Source: Nodosilinea sp. FACHB-141 (lineage in GTDB: Bacteria; Cyanobacteriota; Cyanobacteriia; Phormidesmidales; Phormidesmidaceae). Taken from it: a stretch of DNA of 64,000 nucleotides. The stretch lies in NCBI RefSeq assembly GCF_014696135.1, contig NZ_JACJPP010000020.1, forward strand, positions 1-64,000, in the 5' to 3' direction. The notes beneath the pieces are model-generated. The model worked only from the letters and a program-made list of their open reading frames with translations. It searched no databases and was not told the origin of the DNA. Below are positions 36,701 to 45,382 of the stretch, piece by piece (the stretch's first letter is position 1; every line of letters begins with the position of its first letter). The position numbers and the translations under genes were made by a program.

Positions 36701-36868
36701 CGGAAAAAGGCGGCACTCGTTTTTTCCGTCGCAAGCGACTGAGAGATCTAAGGGAGTATGGGCTCAGTGATGCGGCAAAGCACACCTGCTACTAATTGTT
36801 GTACCCATGGGTTGAATCAGCTCAATCAGCAGCAGGTGGCCAAGATCAATATACTCCTGAGACCCTTT
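36701..36868 (+). ncRNA. Candidate structured RNA or complex terminator
   Basis: A chain of inverted repeats: CGGAAAAA/TTTTTCCG (36701/36721), GTCGC/GCGAC (36728-36739), and a long rod with GGAGTAT/ATACTCC (36753/36851) enclosing CACCTGCT/AGCAGGTG (36783/36831). On the plus strand the rod ends at CCCTTTTT. The rod with a central bulge recalls 6S-like RNAs, but no family match is claimed. Confidence 0.35.
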
Positions 36869-37807
36869 TTAGCAGTCAGCGTTAATTTGGGCAATTAGGT
36901 CTGTCAATACCTGCTCGGCTCGCTCGTTGTCAACCTGACACGTGCCGGCAGCATCGTGCCCTCCTCCCCCATATTTCAGCATGAGTTCGCCAATATTAGT
37001 TTTGGAGGTGCGGTTAAAAATAGATTTGCCCGTTGCCAGCACAGTGTTTTGCTGCTTTAATCCCCACATCATATGAATCGAGATGTTGCACTGGGGAAAC
37101 AGAGCATAGACCATAAAGCGATTGCCCGCATGGATCACGGTTTCTTGCCGTAGATCAAGCACGACCAAGTTATTGTGAACCGTGGCGCAGCGCAAAATTT
37201 GGGCTTTGAACTCAGGCTCTTGGGCAAAGTAGAGCTCTACCCGCTCTTTTACATCTGGCAGAGCTAAGATCTCGGCAATTGTGTGATTTTTGCAGTAGTC
37301 AATCAACTGCATCATCAGGTTGTAATTCGAAATTCGAAAATCTTTAAACCGCCCTAATCTTGTCCTCGCATCCATCAAAAAATTCAGAAGAGTCCAATCA
37401 TTAGGATGCAGCACCTCTTCTTTGACATACTGTGCTGAATCAGCCTGGTCTACTGCCACCATCATTTCGTTCGAAATAGCAGGAAAACGGGTGGCCCCGC
37501 CATAGTAGTTGTAAACGACTCGCGCCGCCGAAGAAGCCTGCGGGTCGATGATATGATTGTCCCGCTGTCCCTGATTACGGAGCATTTCGCTAGAGTGGTG
37601 ATCAAACGCTAAATGCACCCCTTCAACGTAGGGCAGGTTAGTAGTGATATCGTTGGAATTGACGTCAACTTTGCCATCCTGCATGTCTTTGGGATGCACA
37701 AACATGATGTCATCAATTAGATCCATATCCTTCATTAGGACGGCGCATACGAGACCATCAAAATCGCTGCGAGTGACCAACCGATGCCGAGTTTTGGTAG
37801 CTATCAT
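36869..37807 (-). CDS. DHH/DHHA1 family phosphoesterase
   Basis: A 312-residue enzyme from ATG 37807, chosen because AAGGAG stands 5-6 bases upstream. Metal-binding motifs are VTRSDFDGLVCAVLM, FDHHSSEML (the DHH triad) and, in the C-terminal DHHA1 domain, KYGGGGHDAAG. Relatives are nanoRNases/pAp phosphatases, cyclic-dinucleotide phosphodiesterases or exopolyphosphatases; the substrate cannot be fixed here. It is soluble. The upstream gene on the same strand ends in a terminator, so this is a separate unit. Confidence 0.9.
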   Translation of the reverse strand: MIATKTRHRLVTRSDFDGLVCAVLMKDMDLIDDIMFVHPKDMQDGKVDVNSNDITTNLPYVEGVHLAFDHHSSEMLRNQGQRDNHIIDPQASSAARVVYNYYGGATRFPAISNEMMVAVDQADSAQYVKEEVLHPNDWTLLNFLMDARTRLGRFKDFRISNYNLMMQLIDYCKNHTIAEILALPDVKERVELYFAQEPEFKAQILRCATVHNNLVVLDLRQETVIHAGNRFMVYALFPQCNISIHMMWGLKQQNTVLATGKSIFNRTSKTNIGELMLKYGGGGHDAAGTCQVDNERAEQVLTDLIAQINADC

Positions 37808-37970
37808 AGGGGCTCCTTGCAATCCAAAATGCTGAAAAAAGGGGTTGTTCCAGCCCAGTTTTCCCAAACTCAGCTAATCGCTACCAAGTCTTGATAGTTG
37901 GTTAAATTTGACTCTGCTAGTGCAAACCATCAAATCCTCTATTGAGCCAAAGACGTTTCTGGGAAACGCA

Positions 37971-38006
37971 AAAACACCGCAGGCTGGGCTTAACCTACGG
38001 TGTTTT
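37971..38006 (-). terminator. Rho-independent terminator of the hydrolase gene
   Basis: AAAACACCGCAGG and CCTACGGTGTTTT pair with one mismatch. Read on the minus strand the hairpin ends in GGTGTTTTTGCG. It lies 57 bp after the stop of the dienelactone-hydrolase-like gene. Confidence 0.75.
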
Positions 38007-38062
38007 GAGAGGATGCTTTGCTCTAAAGGGTAGCGATCGCGCCTACGGTCCGCGCTACAGCA

Positions 38063-38848
38063 TCAGCCCAGAACATCACCCAAAAAAGTCATTAGGGTTT
38101 GCCATGAGCGGCGATCGGCGATGCCATCGTAGCGATCGGCGTCGCTCCAAATCGTAAAGGCGTGGTCAACCCCGCCGTAGATTTCCATATCAAAGTCCAC
38201 CTCAGCTGCGTCGAGTTCGGTGGCCAGCTGGGCCACATCGGCCATGGGAGCAGCGCTATCGTCAGAGCCGTGCAGAATCAGAATGCGGCCTTGGGTTTGG
38301 CTATAGTCTTGCCCTTCAGGGGTATCAAAGCTGCCGTGGAACGACACAAAGCCATCTACATCCATGCCAGCACGGGCCATTTCGAGCACGGCGGCCCCAC
38401 CAAAGCAGTAGCCAATCGCCACGACTTGGCTGCTGTCTACTCCGGCCTGGGCCTGGGCTTGGGCAAGACCAGCCATCAGACGAGCACGCAGGGTAGCGCG
38501 ATCGCCGTAAAGCGTACTGGTTTGAGCCCGCGCTTCGTCGGGGTTGGCAGGCCGCACACCCTGACCAAAGAGGTCGACCGCAAAGGCCGCATAGCCCTGC
38601 TCAGCCAGCATTTGGGTGCGGCGCTTCTCGTATTCGCCTAGGCCATCGCGATCGTGAATGAGCAGCACCAGGGGCTGGGTTTCACCAAAGTTTTGGTTGA
38701 AGGCAAAATAGCCCTCAAAGGGTTTCCCGTCCAGGTTGTAGACTACCGGCTCGGCCACAATATTAGCCTTGGCCTCGGAGGATAGGCCCACTGCCACCAG
38801 CGTGGTCATTACGGCAGCTAGCATGACGAGTAAGAGTTTCCTGATCAC
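38063..38848 (-). CDS. Exported dienelactone hydrolase family protein
   Basis: A 261-residue alpha/beta hydrolase from a GTG start with AAGGAG 7 bases upstream. Residues 1-28 form a signal peptide ending AKA. The catalytic triad is Cys148 (AIGYCFGGAAV), Asp197 (HGSDDSAAP) and His229 (GVDHAFT), which is the dienelactone hydrolase arrangement with a Cys nucleophile. Its export suggests action on small esters or lactones in the periplasm; the true substrate is unknown. Single-gene unit with its own terminator. Confidence 0.9.
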   Translation of the reverse strand: MIRKLLLVMLAAVMTTLVAVGLSSEAKANIVAEPVVYNLDGKPFEGYFAFNQNFGETQPLVLLIHDRDGLGEYEKRRTQMLAEQGYAAFAVDLFGQGVRPANPDEARAQTSTLYGDRATLRARLMAGLAQAQAQAGVDSSQVVAIGYCFGGAAVLEMARAGMDVDGFVSFHGSFDTPEGQDYSQTQGRILILHGSDDSAAPMADVAQLATELDAAEVDFDMEIYGGVDHAFTIWSDADRYDGIADRRSWQTLMTFLGDVLG

Positions 38849-39008
38849 TGCGATCTCCTTGTTTAAAGAACACGATTGGAGTCATAGGGCCAAAACTCTC
38901 TGACGAGAGGATTTTAAGGTCTAGCCTTCCTTGTATCCAGGGAAAATTTGTGCAGTGTAAGCAGGGCTCACAGCCCTACCGTCGCGAAATTAACCCCTGG
39001 GGCAAAGA

Positions 39009-39227
39009 ATGTCTCTAACCCCTGATATCGTAAAGAAGTTTGAAGCTCTATGCAAAATTGCGCCTCTACCTATGGAATGGACTGCCGACGCTGAAGCCCG
39101 CCTCAAAGAGATTCCCTTCTTTGTGCGCCCTGCCGCCCGCAAAAAAATCGAGAAGTTTGCCCAAGAGCAGGGCATGAGTCAGATTACCGTTGAGGTCTAC
39201 GAAGCGGCCAAGAAGCAGTTTGGCTAG
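39009..39227 (+). CDS. Protochlorophyllide reductase-like small protein (PCP_red domain)
   Basis: A 72-residue protein that is one PCP_red domain, the module found at the C-terminus of the ChlB subunit of light-independent protochlorophyllide reductase: PMEWTADAEARLKEIPFFVR then ARKKIEKFAQEQGM and ITVEVYEAAKKQFG. On its own it lacks the catalytic part of ChlB. Such stand-alone copies occur in photosynthetic bacteria with unproven roles in pigment or photosystem biogenesis. Confidence 0.85.
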   Translation: MSLTPDIVKKFEALCKIAPLPMEWTADAEARLKEIPFFVRPAARKKIEKFAQEQGMSQITVEVYEAAKKQFG

Positions 39228-39386
39228 GGGCGATCGCACAGCGACAGCCGCTGCGGTACCAAATTCCTATTTGTGCTGCTCAAAACTATCCGGTTTTAAT
39301 CCACTTGTCGGCCCATTTGTGTCGGTGAATGGAAAAAATTTTCTTACCTAAAAATTAGTAATTTTCGCAGCCGCAACATACATAGA

Positions 39387-39461
39387 ACCCTGTCAGCTTT
39401 TAACTGGGCAGGAGCCCTGCCATATTGGGCCAAAGGATTAGGCTGAAAGCTGATGTAGGGT
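39387..39461 (+). other. Structured intergenic element of unknown role
   Basis: ACCCTGTCAGCTTT and AAAGCTGATGTAGGGT pair as a closing stem with a 2-nt bulge, enclosing a GGCAGG/CCTGCC hairpin. It precedes the riboswitch-like leader by about 190 bp. No known RNA family is recognised in it; it could be part of the same leader transcript or a separate repeat. Confidence 0.35.
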
Positions 39462-39644
39462 TAAACTTCCGTACCAAACCCTTTCTTTCCTCCTAATATG
39501 GAAAGCCACATTGACGATTGCAAAAAGTAGGTTTCCTGTTGCCGCGAGAAGATTAAATAGGTCGGCAATCCGAACCGTTTTGAATTAATAAAAGCCCTAT
39601 TCTCAATAGGCACTTTGGTTAAACTGTAAGAGTAGATAAGAAAG

Positions 39645-39725
39645 ATACCGTTCATCCTGTCCACTGTCTGATGTCGCTAGCTTGACAGGACGGAAGTAGA
39701 GAAATCTTCTCGAAGGAACGTGCCA
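39645..39725 (+). promoter_or_regulatory. Glutamine riboswitch-like leader (glnA/downstream-peptide motif)
   Basis: CGTTCATCC at 39649 pairs with GAAGGAACG ending at 39720 to form the base stem. TCCTGTC and GACAGGA form the second helix, followed by the conserved junction ACGGAAGTAG, then a GAGAAATCTTCTC hairpin. The order and the conserved bases match the cyanobacterial glnA RNA/downstream-peptide family that binds L-glutamine. The next start codon, 33 bp on, belongs to a 38-residue peptide. Confidence 0.78.
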
Positions 39726-39757
39726 ACCATTCTCTGCCTTGGGAGGCGAACCTAGTT

Positions 39758-39874
39758 ATGAGCACTGCTCTTGTTGCCGGACTCGAAATTATTGCCGCTG
39801 TCACCTTGATGACCGTGGTGGTCTGCCCTGTACTGGTGTGGATACTGCCCGATCGCAGCCAACCCGTGGGCTAA
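39758..39874 (+). CDS. 38-residue membrane peptide under glutamine riboswitch
   Basis: Starts MSTALVAGLEIIAAVTLMTV and ends VLVWILPDRSQPVG, so most of it is a single membrane helix with a short polar tail. GGGAGG lies 11 bases before the ATG, somewhat far. The riboswitch-like leader immediately upstream and a double terminator immediately downstream frame it as a deliberate one-gene unit, which is the main evidence that it is real. Short peptides follow this RNA family in other cyanobacteria; a role in nitrogen-status signalling or in tuning glutamine synthetase is inferred from that association, not from the peptide itself. Confidence 0.7.
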   Translation: MSTALVAGLEIIAAVTLMTVVVCPVLVWILPDRSQPVG

Positions 39875-39879
39875 AAACT

Positions 39880-39946
39880 AAGGGGTCAGGTGCCCAAGGT
39901 CGCTAGCAAAACTTGCTGGCATAACCCAATAGGCATCTGACCCCTT
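39880..39946 (+). terminator. Long nested hairpin after the micropeptide gene
   Basis: AAGGGGTCAGGTGCC and GGCATCTGACCCCTT pair with one wobble over 15 bp. Inside, GCTAGCAA/TTGCTGGC forms a second hairpin. No U-tract follows directly, so it may be an intergenic repeat or a transcript 3' protector. Confidence 0.55.
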
Positions 39947-39969
39947 GACGCTCAATTCTGCAAAAAAAA

Positions 39970-39993
39970 GGGGTGAATCGTATGATCCACCCC
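39970..39993. terminator. Bidirectional Rho-independent terminator
   Basis: GGGGTGAATC/GATCCACCCC stem with one wobble, flanked by eight A on the left and ACTTTTTTT on the right, so it works for the plus-strand peptide gene and for the minus-strand sulfite reductase gene. Confidence 0.88.
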
Positions 39994-40006
39994 ACTTTTT
40001 TTCGCA

Positions 40007-41947
40007 CTAGTCTCTAGGTACCGGCTTTTGCAGATATACCGCTAGGGCATCGGCCATTACCTGTGCCATAGGTCGCCCCTCTTTGTCGGCGGTGGATTGC
40101 AGGGTCATGAACAAATCGTGGGAAATGCTCAGCCGGTGCCGCCCCTCTTTGGTGTGCCGCGGAGTATATTGGTCGGCGTTATAGGTGGCAGAAAACTGCC
40201 GCAGGGCCTGAAAGCCGACGCGATCGCAGAAATCTCCAAAGCTTTCGCCCTTTTTGCGCCCGTCGCGGAAGAACACAAACAGCGGCTCTAGGGTGGTGTC
40301 GACATCGTTGTCGTGGAGGCGCTCCAGGTAGGGGCGAGCCAGTCGCGTCTGGTTAGGAGAACCTCCCAGCCACACCTGGTACGACTCGGGAGCGCTGCCC
40401 ACCAAGCCTAGCTCGGCCATGTACGGGCGGGCGCAGCCGTTGGGGCAGCCGGTCATGCGCACGACAAAGTGTTCGTCTTCCAGGCCCAGTTTGGTGAGCA
40501 GGGCACGCAGACGACCCAGCACCGTGGGCATAATGCGCTCTGACTCAGTTACCGCTAGGCCGCACAGGGGCAGGGCAGGGCAGGCCATGGCGTAGCGCAC
40601 CAGAGGGTCGATCTCGGTTTCTTTCGCTATCCCATGGCGGGTGAGAATGGCCTGAATTTCGGCTTTGTCTTCAGGCTTGACCTCGTAGAACAGTACGCTC
40701 TGGTTGGGGGTGATCAGCATCGGCAGGTGGAATCGCTGCACGATCTCCCTCAGCGCTGATTTGAGCTGAATGCCCTCGCGGCGGTCAATAATGCGGCCGT
40801 TTTCGACAGAAATGCCGACAAACCAATTGCCGTCGCCCTGCTCATGCCAGCCTAGGTAGTCATAGAAGGTCCACTTAGGCAGCTTTTTAAAGGGCTTCAG
40901 GGGCTTGCCCAGGTAGGTTTCAACCTGCTGGCGGAAGCGATCGACGCCCCAGTCGTGGATTAGGTATTTCATACGGGCGTGGCGGCGATCGTGGCGATCG
41001 CCATAGTCGCGCTGGGTGGCGACGATCGCCTTCATCAGGTCGTAGACATCGGCTTTGTCAACGTAGCCAATTTCGTCGGCCGTGCGGGCGAAGGTTTCTT
41101 CTTTGTTGTGGGTGCGGCCTAAACCGCCGCCAGCCAGCACGTTGAAGCCTTTGAGCTGCCCAGAGCGATCAGTGATCACCACCAGGGTGACGTCGTGGGT
41201 GTAGGCATCAACGGAATTGTCGCCAGGCACTGTGACCGCGCATTTGAATTTGCGGGGCATGTAGTAGGTGCCGTAGATCGGCTCTTCGCTGTTGTGCACG
41301 ACGGTACCGTTGCCGTTGCGCTGGCGGGCCGCCACTACGTCGGGGTGCTCTTCGACGGAAACCGCCTTCTCACCGTCCAGCCAAATTTCGTAGTAGGCTC
41401 CGGTTTGGGGCCGCAGCAGGTCGGCGATGTTGTTGGCATATTCCTGGGCCAGCCGGTACTCGGGCCGGTTTTTGTAGGGGGCTGGGGGAGCCATGATATT
41501 GCGGTTGAGGTCGCCGCAGGCCCCTAGGGTAGAGCCCATATTGCGCACGATCGCGCCAATGGTGGCCTTGAGGTTTTGCTTCAGCACGCCGTGGAGCTGT
41601 ATGCCCTGGCGGGTGGTAGCCCGCAGGGTGCCGTTGCCGTACTCATCGGACAGGCGATCGAGGGTCAGATATAGCTCCGGAGAAAGGTACCCGCCGGGGT
41701 TGCGGGTGCGCAGCATCATCTGGTAGTCCTTCTCTTGGCCCTTGGCGCGGTTGTCGCGGTTGTCTTGCTGATACGAGCCGTGGAACTTGAGAATTTGAGT
41801 GGCTTGTTCGGAGAAGTGCGTGGTGTCTTGCAGCAGCTCGCTGGCTACGGGCTCGCGCAAAAAGCGGCTGTTCTCTTTAATGCCCTCCATTTTGGAGGGG
41901 GTAGGCCCAGGGGCGGCGGAGTTGGGTTTGATAGGAGTCTGAACCAT
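40007..41947 (-). CDS. sir: Ferredoxin-dependent sulfite reductase
   Basis: A 646-residue assimilatory reductase that converts sulfite to sulfide with six electrons from ferredoxin. The siroheme/4Fe-4S ligands are Cys456 and Cys462 ([11 protein letters not shown]) and Cys501 and Cys505 ([11 protein letters not shown]). The two ferredoxin-like repeats and long N-terminal part fit sulfite rather than nitrite reductase. A C-terminal helix-rich tail ([20 protein letters not shown]) is present as in cyanobacterial Sir. The start at 41947 is the first ATG; an in-frame TTG lies 12 bp earlier. It acts in the cytoplasm in sulfur assimilation. Its spacer carries a dyad at 42043-42076. Confidence 0.93.
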   Translation of the reverse strand: MVQTPIKPNSAAPGPTPSKMEGIKENSRFLREPVASELLQDTTHFSEQATQILKFHGSYQQDNRDNRAKGQEKDYQMMLRTRNPGGYLSPELYLTLDRLSDEYGNGTLRATTRQGIQLHGVLKQNLKATIGAIVRNMGSTLGACGDLNRNIMAPPAPYKNRPEYRLAQEYANNIADLLRPQTGAYYEIWLDGEKAVSVEEHPDVVAARQRNGNGTVVHNSEEPIYGTYYMPRKFKCAVTVPGDNSVDAYTHDVTLVVITDRSGQLKGFNVLAGGGLGRTHNKEETFARTADEIGYVDKADVYDLMKAIVATQRDYGDRHDRRHARMKYLIHDWGVDRFRQQVETYLGKPLKPFKKLPKWTFYDYLGWHEQGDGNWFVGISVENGRIIDRREGIQLKSALREIVQRFHLPMLITPNQSVLFYEVKPEDKAEIQAILTRHGIAKETEIDPLVRYAMACPALPLCGLAVTESERIMPTVLGRLRALLTKLGLEDEHFVVRMTGCPNGCARPYMAELGLVGSAPESYQVWLGGSPNQTRLARPYLERLHDNDVDTTLEPLFVFFRDGRKKGESFGDFCDRVGFQALRQFSATYNADQYTPRHTKEGRHRLSISHDLFMTLQSTADKEGRPMAQVMADALAVYLQKPVPRD

Positions 41948-42042
41948 AGCGGCAGGCAATAACCGTTAAAACAGAAAAATCCAGGCAATGGCACCGCAGA
42001 GCGGCCTATTCCCGGAAAGCTCGGACAGTGACAAAAGCGAAA

Positions 42043-42076
42043 ATTCACCGGTAATCCGGTCGGGATTTCGGTGAAT
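42043..42076. promoter_or_regulatory. Dyad in the divergent sir control region
   Basis: ATTCACCG and CGGTGAAT face each other over 18 bp that hold CCGGTAATCCGGT. It lies 96 bp before the sir start and 198 bp before the divergent CRR7-like gene, a position suited to an operator; the binding protein is unknown. Confidence 0.35.
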
Positions 42077-42273
42077 GCTTCATTATCCTACCATCGGATC
42101 CAAAGATTCGGGCGATTTACCCACGGAAGTTCACAGTTTCCTTTAGAACTCCTGTCCGCTTTTGAAGCGTTTGAGCTGAAAGGTTTAGGGAGGGGTGGAC
42201 AAACGCGATCGCCACCGCCGTCCAAGGGAGCCAATCCGTTTAGGATCAAACTAAATCCCCCAGGAGCAACACC

Positions 42274-42531
42274 ATGCCCGATGTCATTATGTACCAGGAA
42301 GAGATGTTCGTCGTGCTCATGCCCGGCGCCGCCGAAGAATTTCTTTCCCCAGAGGAACTGCTAGAGCGGTTGACGGAGTTGCTGAGCGATCGCCAGCACG
42401 ATTTACCCCGCGACCTTCAGCGCTTCACTACCGTTGCCGAGCAGGCTCTACACCTGCGTGATACAGCCTGTGAGCTAGAGCTCAGCCCCGGTGAAGCCAT
42501 GCAGTGGTATGTCGTGCGTCTAGAGAAATAG
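42274..42531 (+). CDS. CRR7-like NDH-1-associated protein
   Basis: An 85-residue protein matching the chlororespiratory reduction 7 family (formerly DUF3571): MYQEEMFVVLMPG, then FLSPEELLERLTELL, PRDLQRFTTVAEQALHL and the closing WYVVRLEK. In plants CRR7 is needed for assembly of the chloroplast NDH complex; the cyanobacterial protein presumably serves NDH-1 assembly or stability at the thylakoid. AGGAG lies 8 bases before the ATG. Family assignment is from memory of the conserved C-terminus. Confidence 0.82.
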   Translation: MPDVIMYQEEMFVVLMPGAAEEFLSPEELLERLTELLSDRQHDLPRDLQRFTTVAEQALHLRDTACELELSPGEAMQWYVVRLEK

Positions 42532-42574
42532 AGTTTGTCAACCAGAAAACTCAGCTCAACGGTGGCAGGTATAG

Positions 42575-42593
42575 GGGCAAACGGCATTTGCCC
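42575..42593. repeat. Small GGGCAAA palindromic repeat, copy 3
   Basis: GGGCAAA and TTTGCCC face each other across CGGCA; same core as 4030-4049. Intergenic. Confidence 0.5.
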
Positions 42594-42740
42594 AGATGGA
42601 TTTAAGCGCAAGCAAACAGGATTTGGCAAGACAATCTGCTGCGGAACAAAGGGGAACGTGGTGTTAGCCAAGCTCCCCTCTGCGCCACTACTGGCCTGAT
42701 ACTGCCCTAACAGACAGCATCAGGAATCGGCTATCACTAG

Positions 42741-44972
42741 CTAAACAGCGATTTTGCCACCGTCGTTGCGGGTAATCACCACCGTCGCTGAGCGAGGGCG
42801 AGCGGTGCCGCCATCGGGCCAGTGGCTCGTAAACTGCGCCGGGTCAGTGACCGACTCGCTGCTCTCACCCGGATGCTGGATGTTGACGAAGATCACCTTG
42901 CCATCGGGTGACTCGGTAATGCCGGTGACTTCACAGTCGCGCGGCCCTACCAAAAATCGACTCAGCACCGTGGGGCTAGCCGCTTGACCCACGTAGGTCT
43001 TGACCTGCTGGTCGGCATTGGCGTTGCTAGGCACCGCTTTGTTGGTCACCATCTTAGACTCACCGTCGCCCACAGCCCCCGGCAGGGCGGCCAGCATCAT
43101 GCAGTTGGTGGCATCGGTGTAGTAGCCGTCATCGGTTTGCACCCACAGCAGACCGGGTGTCGCCTGGCTAAACCAAATGCCGTCCGGGCTAGAGAAATCG
43201 TTCTCGGCGGTCAGGCCCGACAAATTGATATTCTCTCCTGCGTCGGCTTGGGCACCAAAGAGGTAGACATCCCAGTTAAAGGCCATGGCGGCGGGGGTGT
43301 CGTCCGACTCGCGCCAGCGAATGATGTGGCCGTTAACGTTGCCCTGGCTGATAGTGGTTTCTTTTTCTTCGGCATAGTACCGGGGGTTGGCGGCATCTAG
43401 GGGAGTTTTGACACCCCGACCGTTGCTGCTCGACACGTTGTTGGTCAGGGTAATGTATACCTCGCCAGTGGCCGGGTTGACCCCGCCCCACTCGGGCCGA
43501 TCCATTTTCGTTGCTCCGGCGGCATCGGCGGCGATGCGGGCGTTGATTACCACATCGGCCTGGTCGGCAAAGTCGTAGCTGGCGTAGTTGGCGATGTTGG
43601 GGTTATCCAGGGTGAGGGGCAGCCATTCGCCAGTGCCGTCATCGTTGAACTTCGCCGCGTACAGTGTGCCCTCGTCAAGATACTTGTCGCCCGCAACGGC
43701 ACCTCGATTGGCGTCCCGTGGCTCCCAGGCGGCGGCGGTGACAAACTTGTAAATGTACTCGTTGCGGGCATCGTCGCCCATGTAAAACACCAGCGGTTGG
43801 CCAGCTACCGGCGTAGCTGACCAGCAGCCCTCGTGGGCAAACCGACCCAGGGCGGTGCGCTTTTTGGTGGTGGCGTTGGGGTTAAAGGGGTCAATTTCGA
43901 CTACCCAACCGAAAGTGTTGGCGACGTTGCGAAAATCTTGCTCGGCTCGGCTAGCGGTTTTGCTAACATCCCAACGCTTGTAGAGGTCGGTGTTGCCAGT
44001 GGCGTCGGCACGCGACCAGTTGTAGCGACCCGAGGTGGCCCCACCAATGCCGTAGCGCTTGAAGGCGGCCACTTCCTTAGCGGTGCGGACAGCATCGTCT
44101 TCGCGGCGGTTGAAGTAGCCGGCCCAGTTTTCTTCGCCGCTGAGGAAGGTACCCCAGGGGGTGTAGCCGTGGCCGCAGTTGTTGAGGGTACCACGGGTTT
44201 GCTGACCGCTGGGCGAAAAGGCCGTGGCCATCATGGGGCTGCGGCGAGCGGGGCCAGCGAGCTCAAACGTAGTGGTGGCAGTAATGCGGCGGTTGAAACG
44301 GGAGTCGCGGTTGAGATCGTAGGTAGACCCCTGCTTGGCGATTTCGACGATGGTGACCCCATGAGCAGCAACTTCTTTGTCAATTTCAATAGCGGGGCGG
44401 GCCTCAGTGCTCTCAGGGCCGTAGTTGGTAGGGCCGCTGGGGTGCACAAAACCCAGATCTTCGCAGACTTCATTGTTGATACAGAGCAGGGCGCGATCGC
44501 TGCTGTTTGGATCCCAGCCATTGCCGGCGCGGTTCATGCCGAAGTACTGCATGGCATCGTGGTGATCACCCGCCCGCACCTCAAAGTCGTTGTCGGTGCC
44601 GTCGTTTTTGTAGGGAGTGACGTTGCTCTTAATCGGGTCGCCCGTGGCCAAGAGTACGCGAGCGGTGTAGCCTTCAGGCACAACCAAAGTGTCGGTGGTG
44701 CTTTTGGCTACGGGGCTAAAGTTGAAGCGCAAATTAGTAGCGGCTTTGGCAGCTTTTTGAGTCTGCTTAGTGGAGTCGGCTGCAAAGGCCAAACCCGTCC
44801 CCAGCATGGCGGCCGCGGCTAAGGATGAGCTGCCCTTGAGAAATCCCCGGCGGCCTAGGCGGGCGCGGTCTAAAACCTGGTTGAAGGAGTCGTTGTTTGA
44901 GGGGTTGTGGTTTTCATCCTCAAAGTTGACCACTTTCTTAAGAATGGTGCGGATATCTTGCTTCTTTGCCAT
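42741..44972 (-). CDS. phoX: PhoX-family alkaline phosphatase, Tat-exported
   Basis: A 743-residue DUF839/PhoX protein. The Tat signal is LGRRGFLKGSSSLAAAAMLG, with the twin arginines near residue 37. The large beta-propeller domain shows PhoX features: NNEVCEDLGF, GHGYTPWGTFLSGEENWAGY and the late SPDGKVIFVNIQHPGES. PhoX enzymes use calcium and iron to release phosphate from organic monoesters and diesters in the periplasm or outside the cell. The start at 44972 has GGGAG 8 bases upstream. Three Pho-box-like repeats lie 131-163 bp upstream, consistent with induction under phosphate limitation. Confidence 0.93.
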   Translation of the reverse strand: MAKKQDIRTILKKVVNFEDENHNPSNNDSFNQVLDRARLGRRGFLKGSSSLAAAAMLGTGLAFAADSTKQTQKAAKAATNLRFNFSPVAKSTTDTLVVPEGYTARVLLATGDPIKSNVTPYKNDGTDNDFEVRAGDHHDAMQYFGMNRAGNGWDPNSSDRALLCINNEVCEDLGFVHPSGPTNYGPESTEARPAIEIDKEVAAHGVTIVEIAKQGSTYDLNRDSRFNRRITATTTFELAGPARRSPMMATAFSPSGQQTRGTLNNCGHGYTPWGTFLSGEENWAGYFNRREDDAVRTAKEVAAFKRYGIGGATSGRYNWSRADATGNTDLYKRWDVSKTASRAEQDFRNVANTFGWVVEIDPFNPNATTKKRTALGRFAHEGCWSATPVAGQPLVFYMGDDARNEYIYKFVTAAAWEPRDANRGAVAGDKYLDEGTLYAAKFNDDGTGEWLPLTLDNPNIANYASYDFADQADVVINARIAADAAGATKMDRPEWGGVNPATGEVYITLTNNVSSSNGRGVKTPLDAANPRYYAEEKETTISQGNVNGHIIRWRESDDTPAAMAFNWDVYLFGAQADAGENINLSGLTAENDFSSPDGIWFSQATPGLLWVQTDDGYYTDATNCMMLAALPGAVGDGESKMVTNKAVPSNANADQQVKTYVGQAASPTVLSRFLVGPRDCEVTGITESPDGKVIFVNIQHPGESSESVTDPAQFTSHWPDGGTARPRSATVVITRNDGGKIAV

Positions 44973-45102
44973 GGTCAGGGCTCCCAATCGGCTTTTTTGA
45001 GTAACGAGAAAATGTTATGTGGCCCTGGTAACGACGAGTTTAACGAGTGTTTAGCAATTATTTAAGAAATAGTGAAAGAAGAGTAATCAATTGGCTAGAT
45101 GA

Positions 45103-45135
45103 CACCTTAAAAAAGGTTTAAGAAAAGACTAAGAA
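45103..45135 (-). promoter_or_regulatory. Pho-box-like triple direct repeat
   Basis: On the minus strand three consecutive 11-bp units read TTCTTAGTCTT, TTCTTAAACCT and TTTTTAAGGTG. Their 8-bp cores fit the cyanobacterial Pho-box (YTTAAYYW-like) with the usual 3-bp spacing, placed about 0.15 kb before phoX. A SphR/PhoB-type regulator would bind here. Confidence 0.7.
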
Positions 45136-45382
45136 AGTCCAAGTTTTTTGATTGTTGTTGCCATCCACAGAAAGCACATCGCCAGGGAAAACGGCAGCTT
45201 GCCCCTACAAGAGACGTTGTAGTTTTATTCATACCTGTATCTAGCAATGCCTTTAACTAACCAGTGAGCCATGGCATATATGAAGCTTAATAAGCCACAA
45301 GCCCCCGCCCAGTGCCGCACCTCCGCTATTGAGCATAAAATTAGAGCATCTGACCTGTGATAGTTTGCGGAGCCCCAAGCCG

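Noticed and set aside
43833-44822. Long plus-strand open frame (329 codons) opposite phoX
   Set aside because: Antisense shadow of a clear PhoX gene; Gly/Val/Ala-rich translation with no domain and no ribosome binding site.
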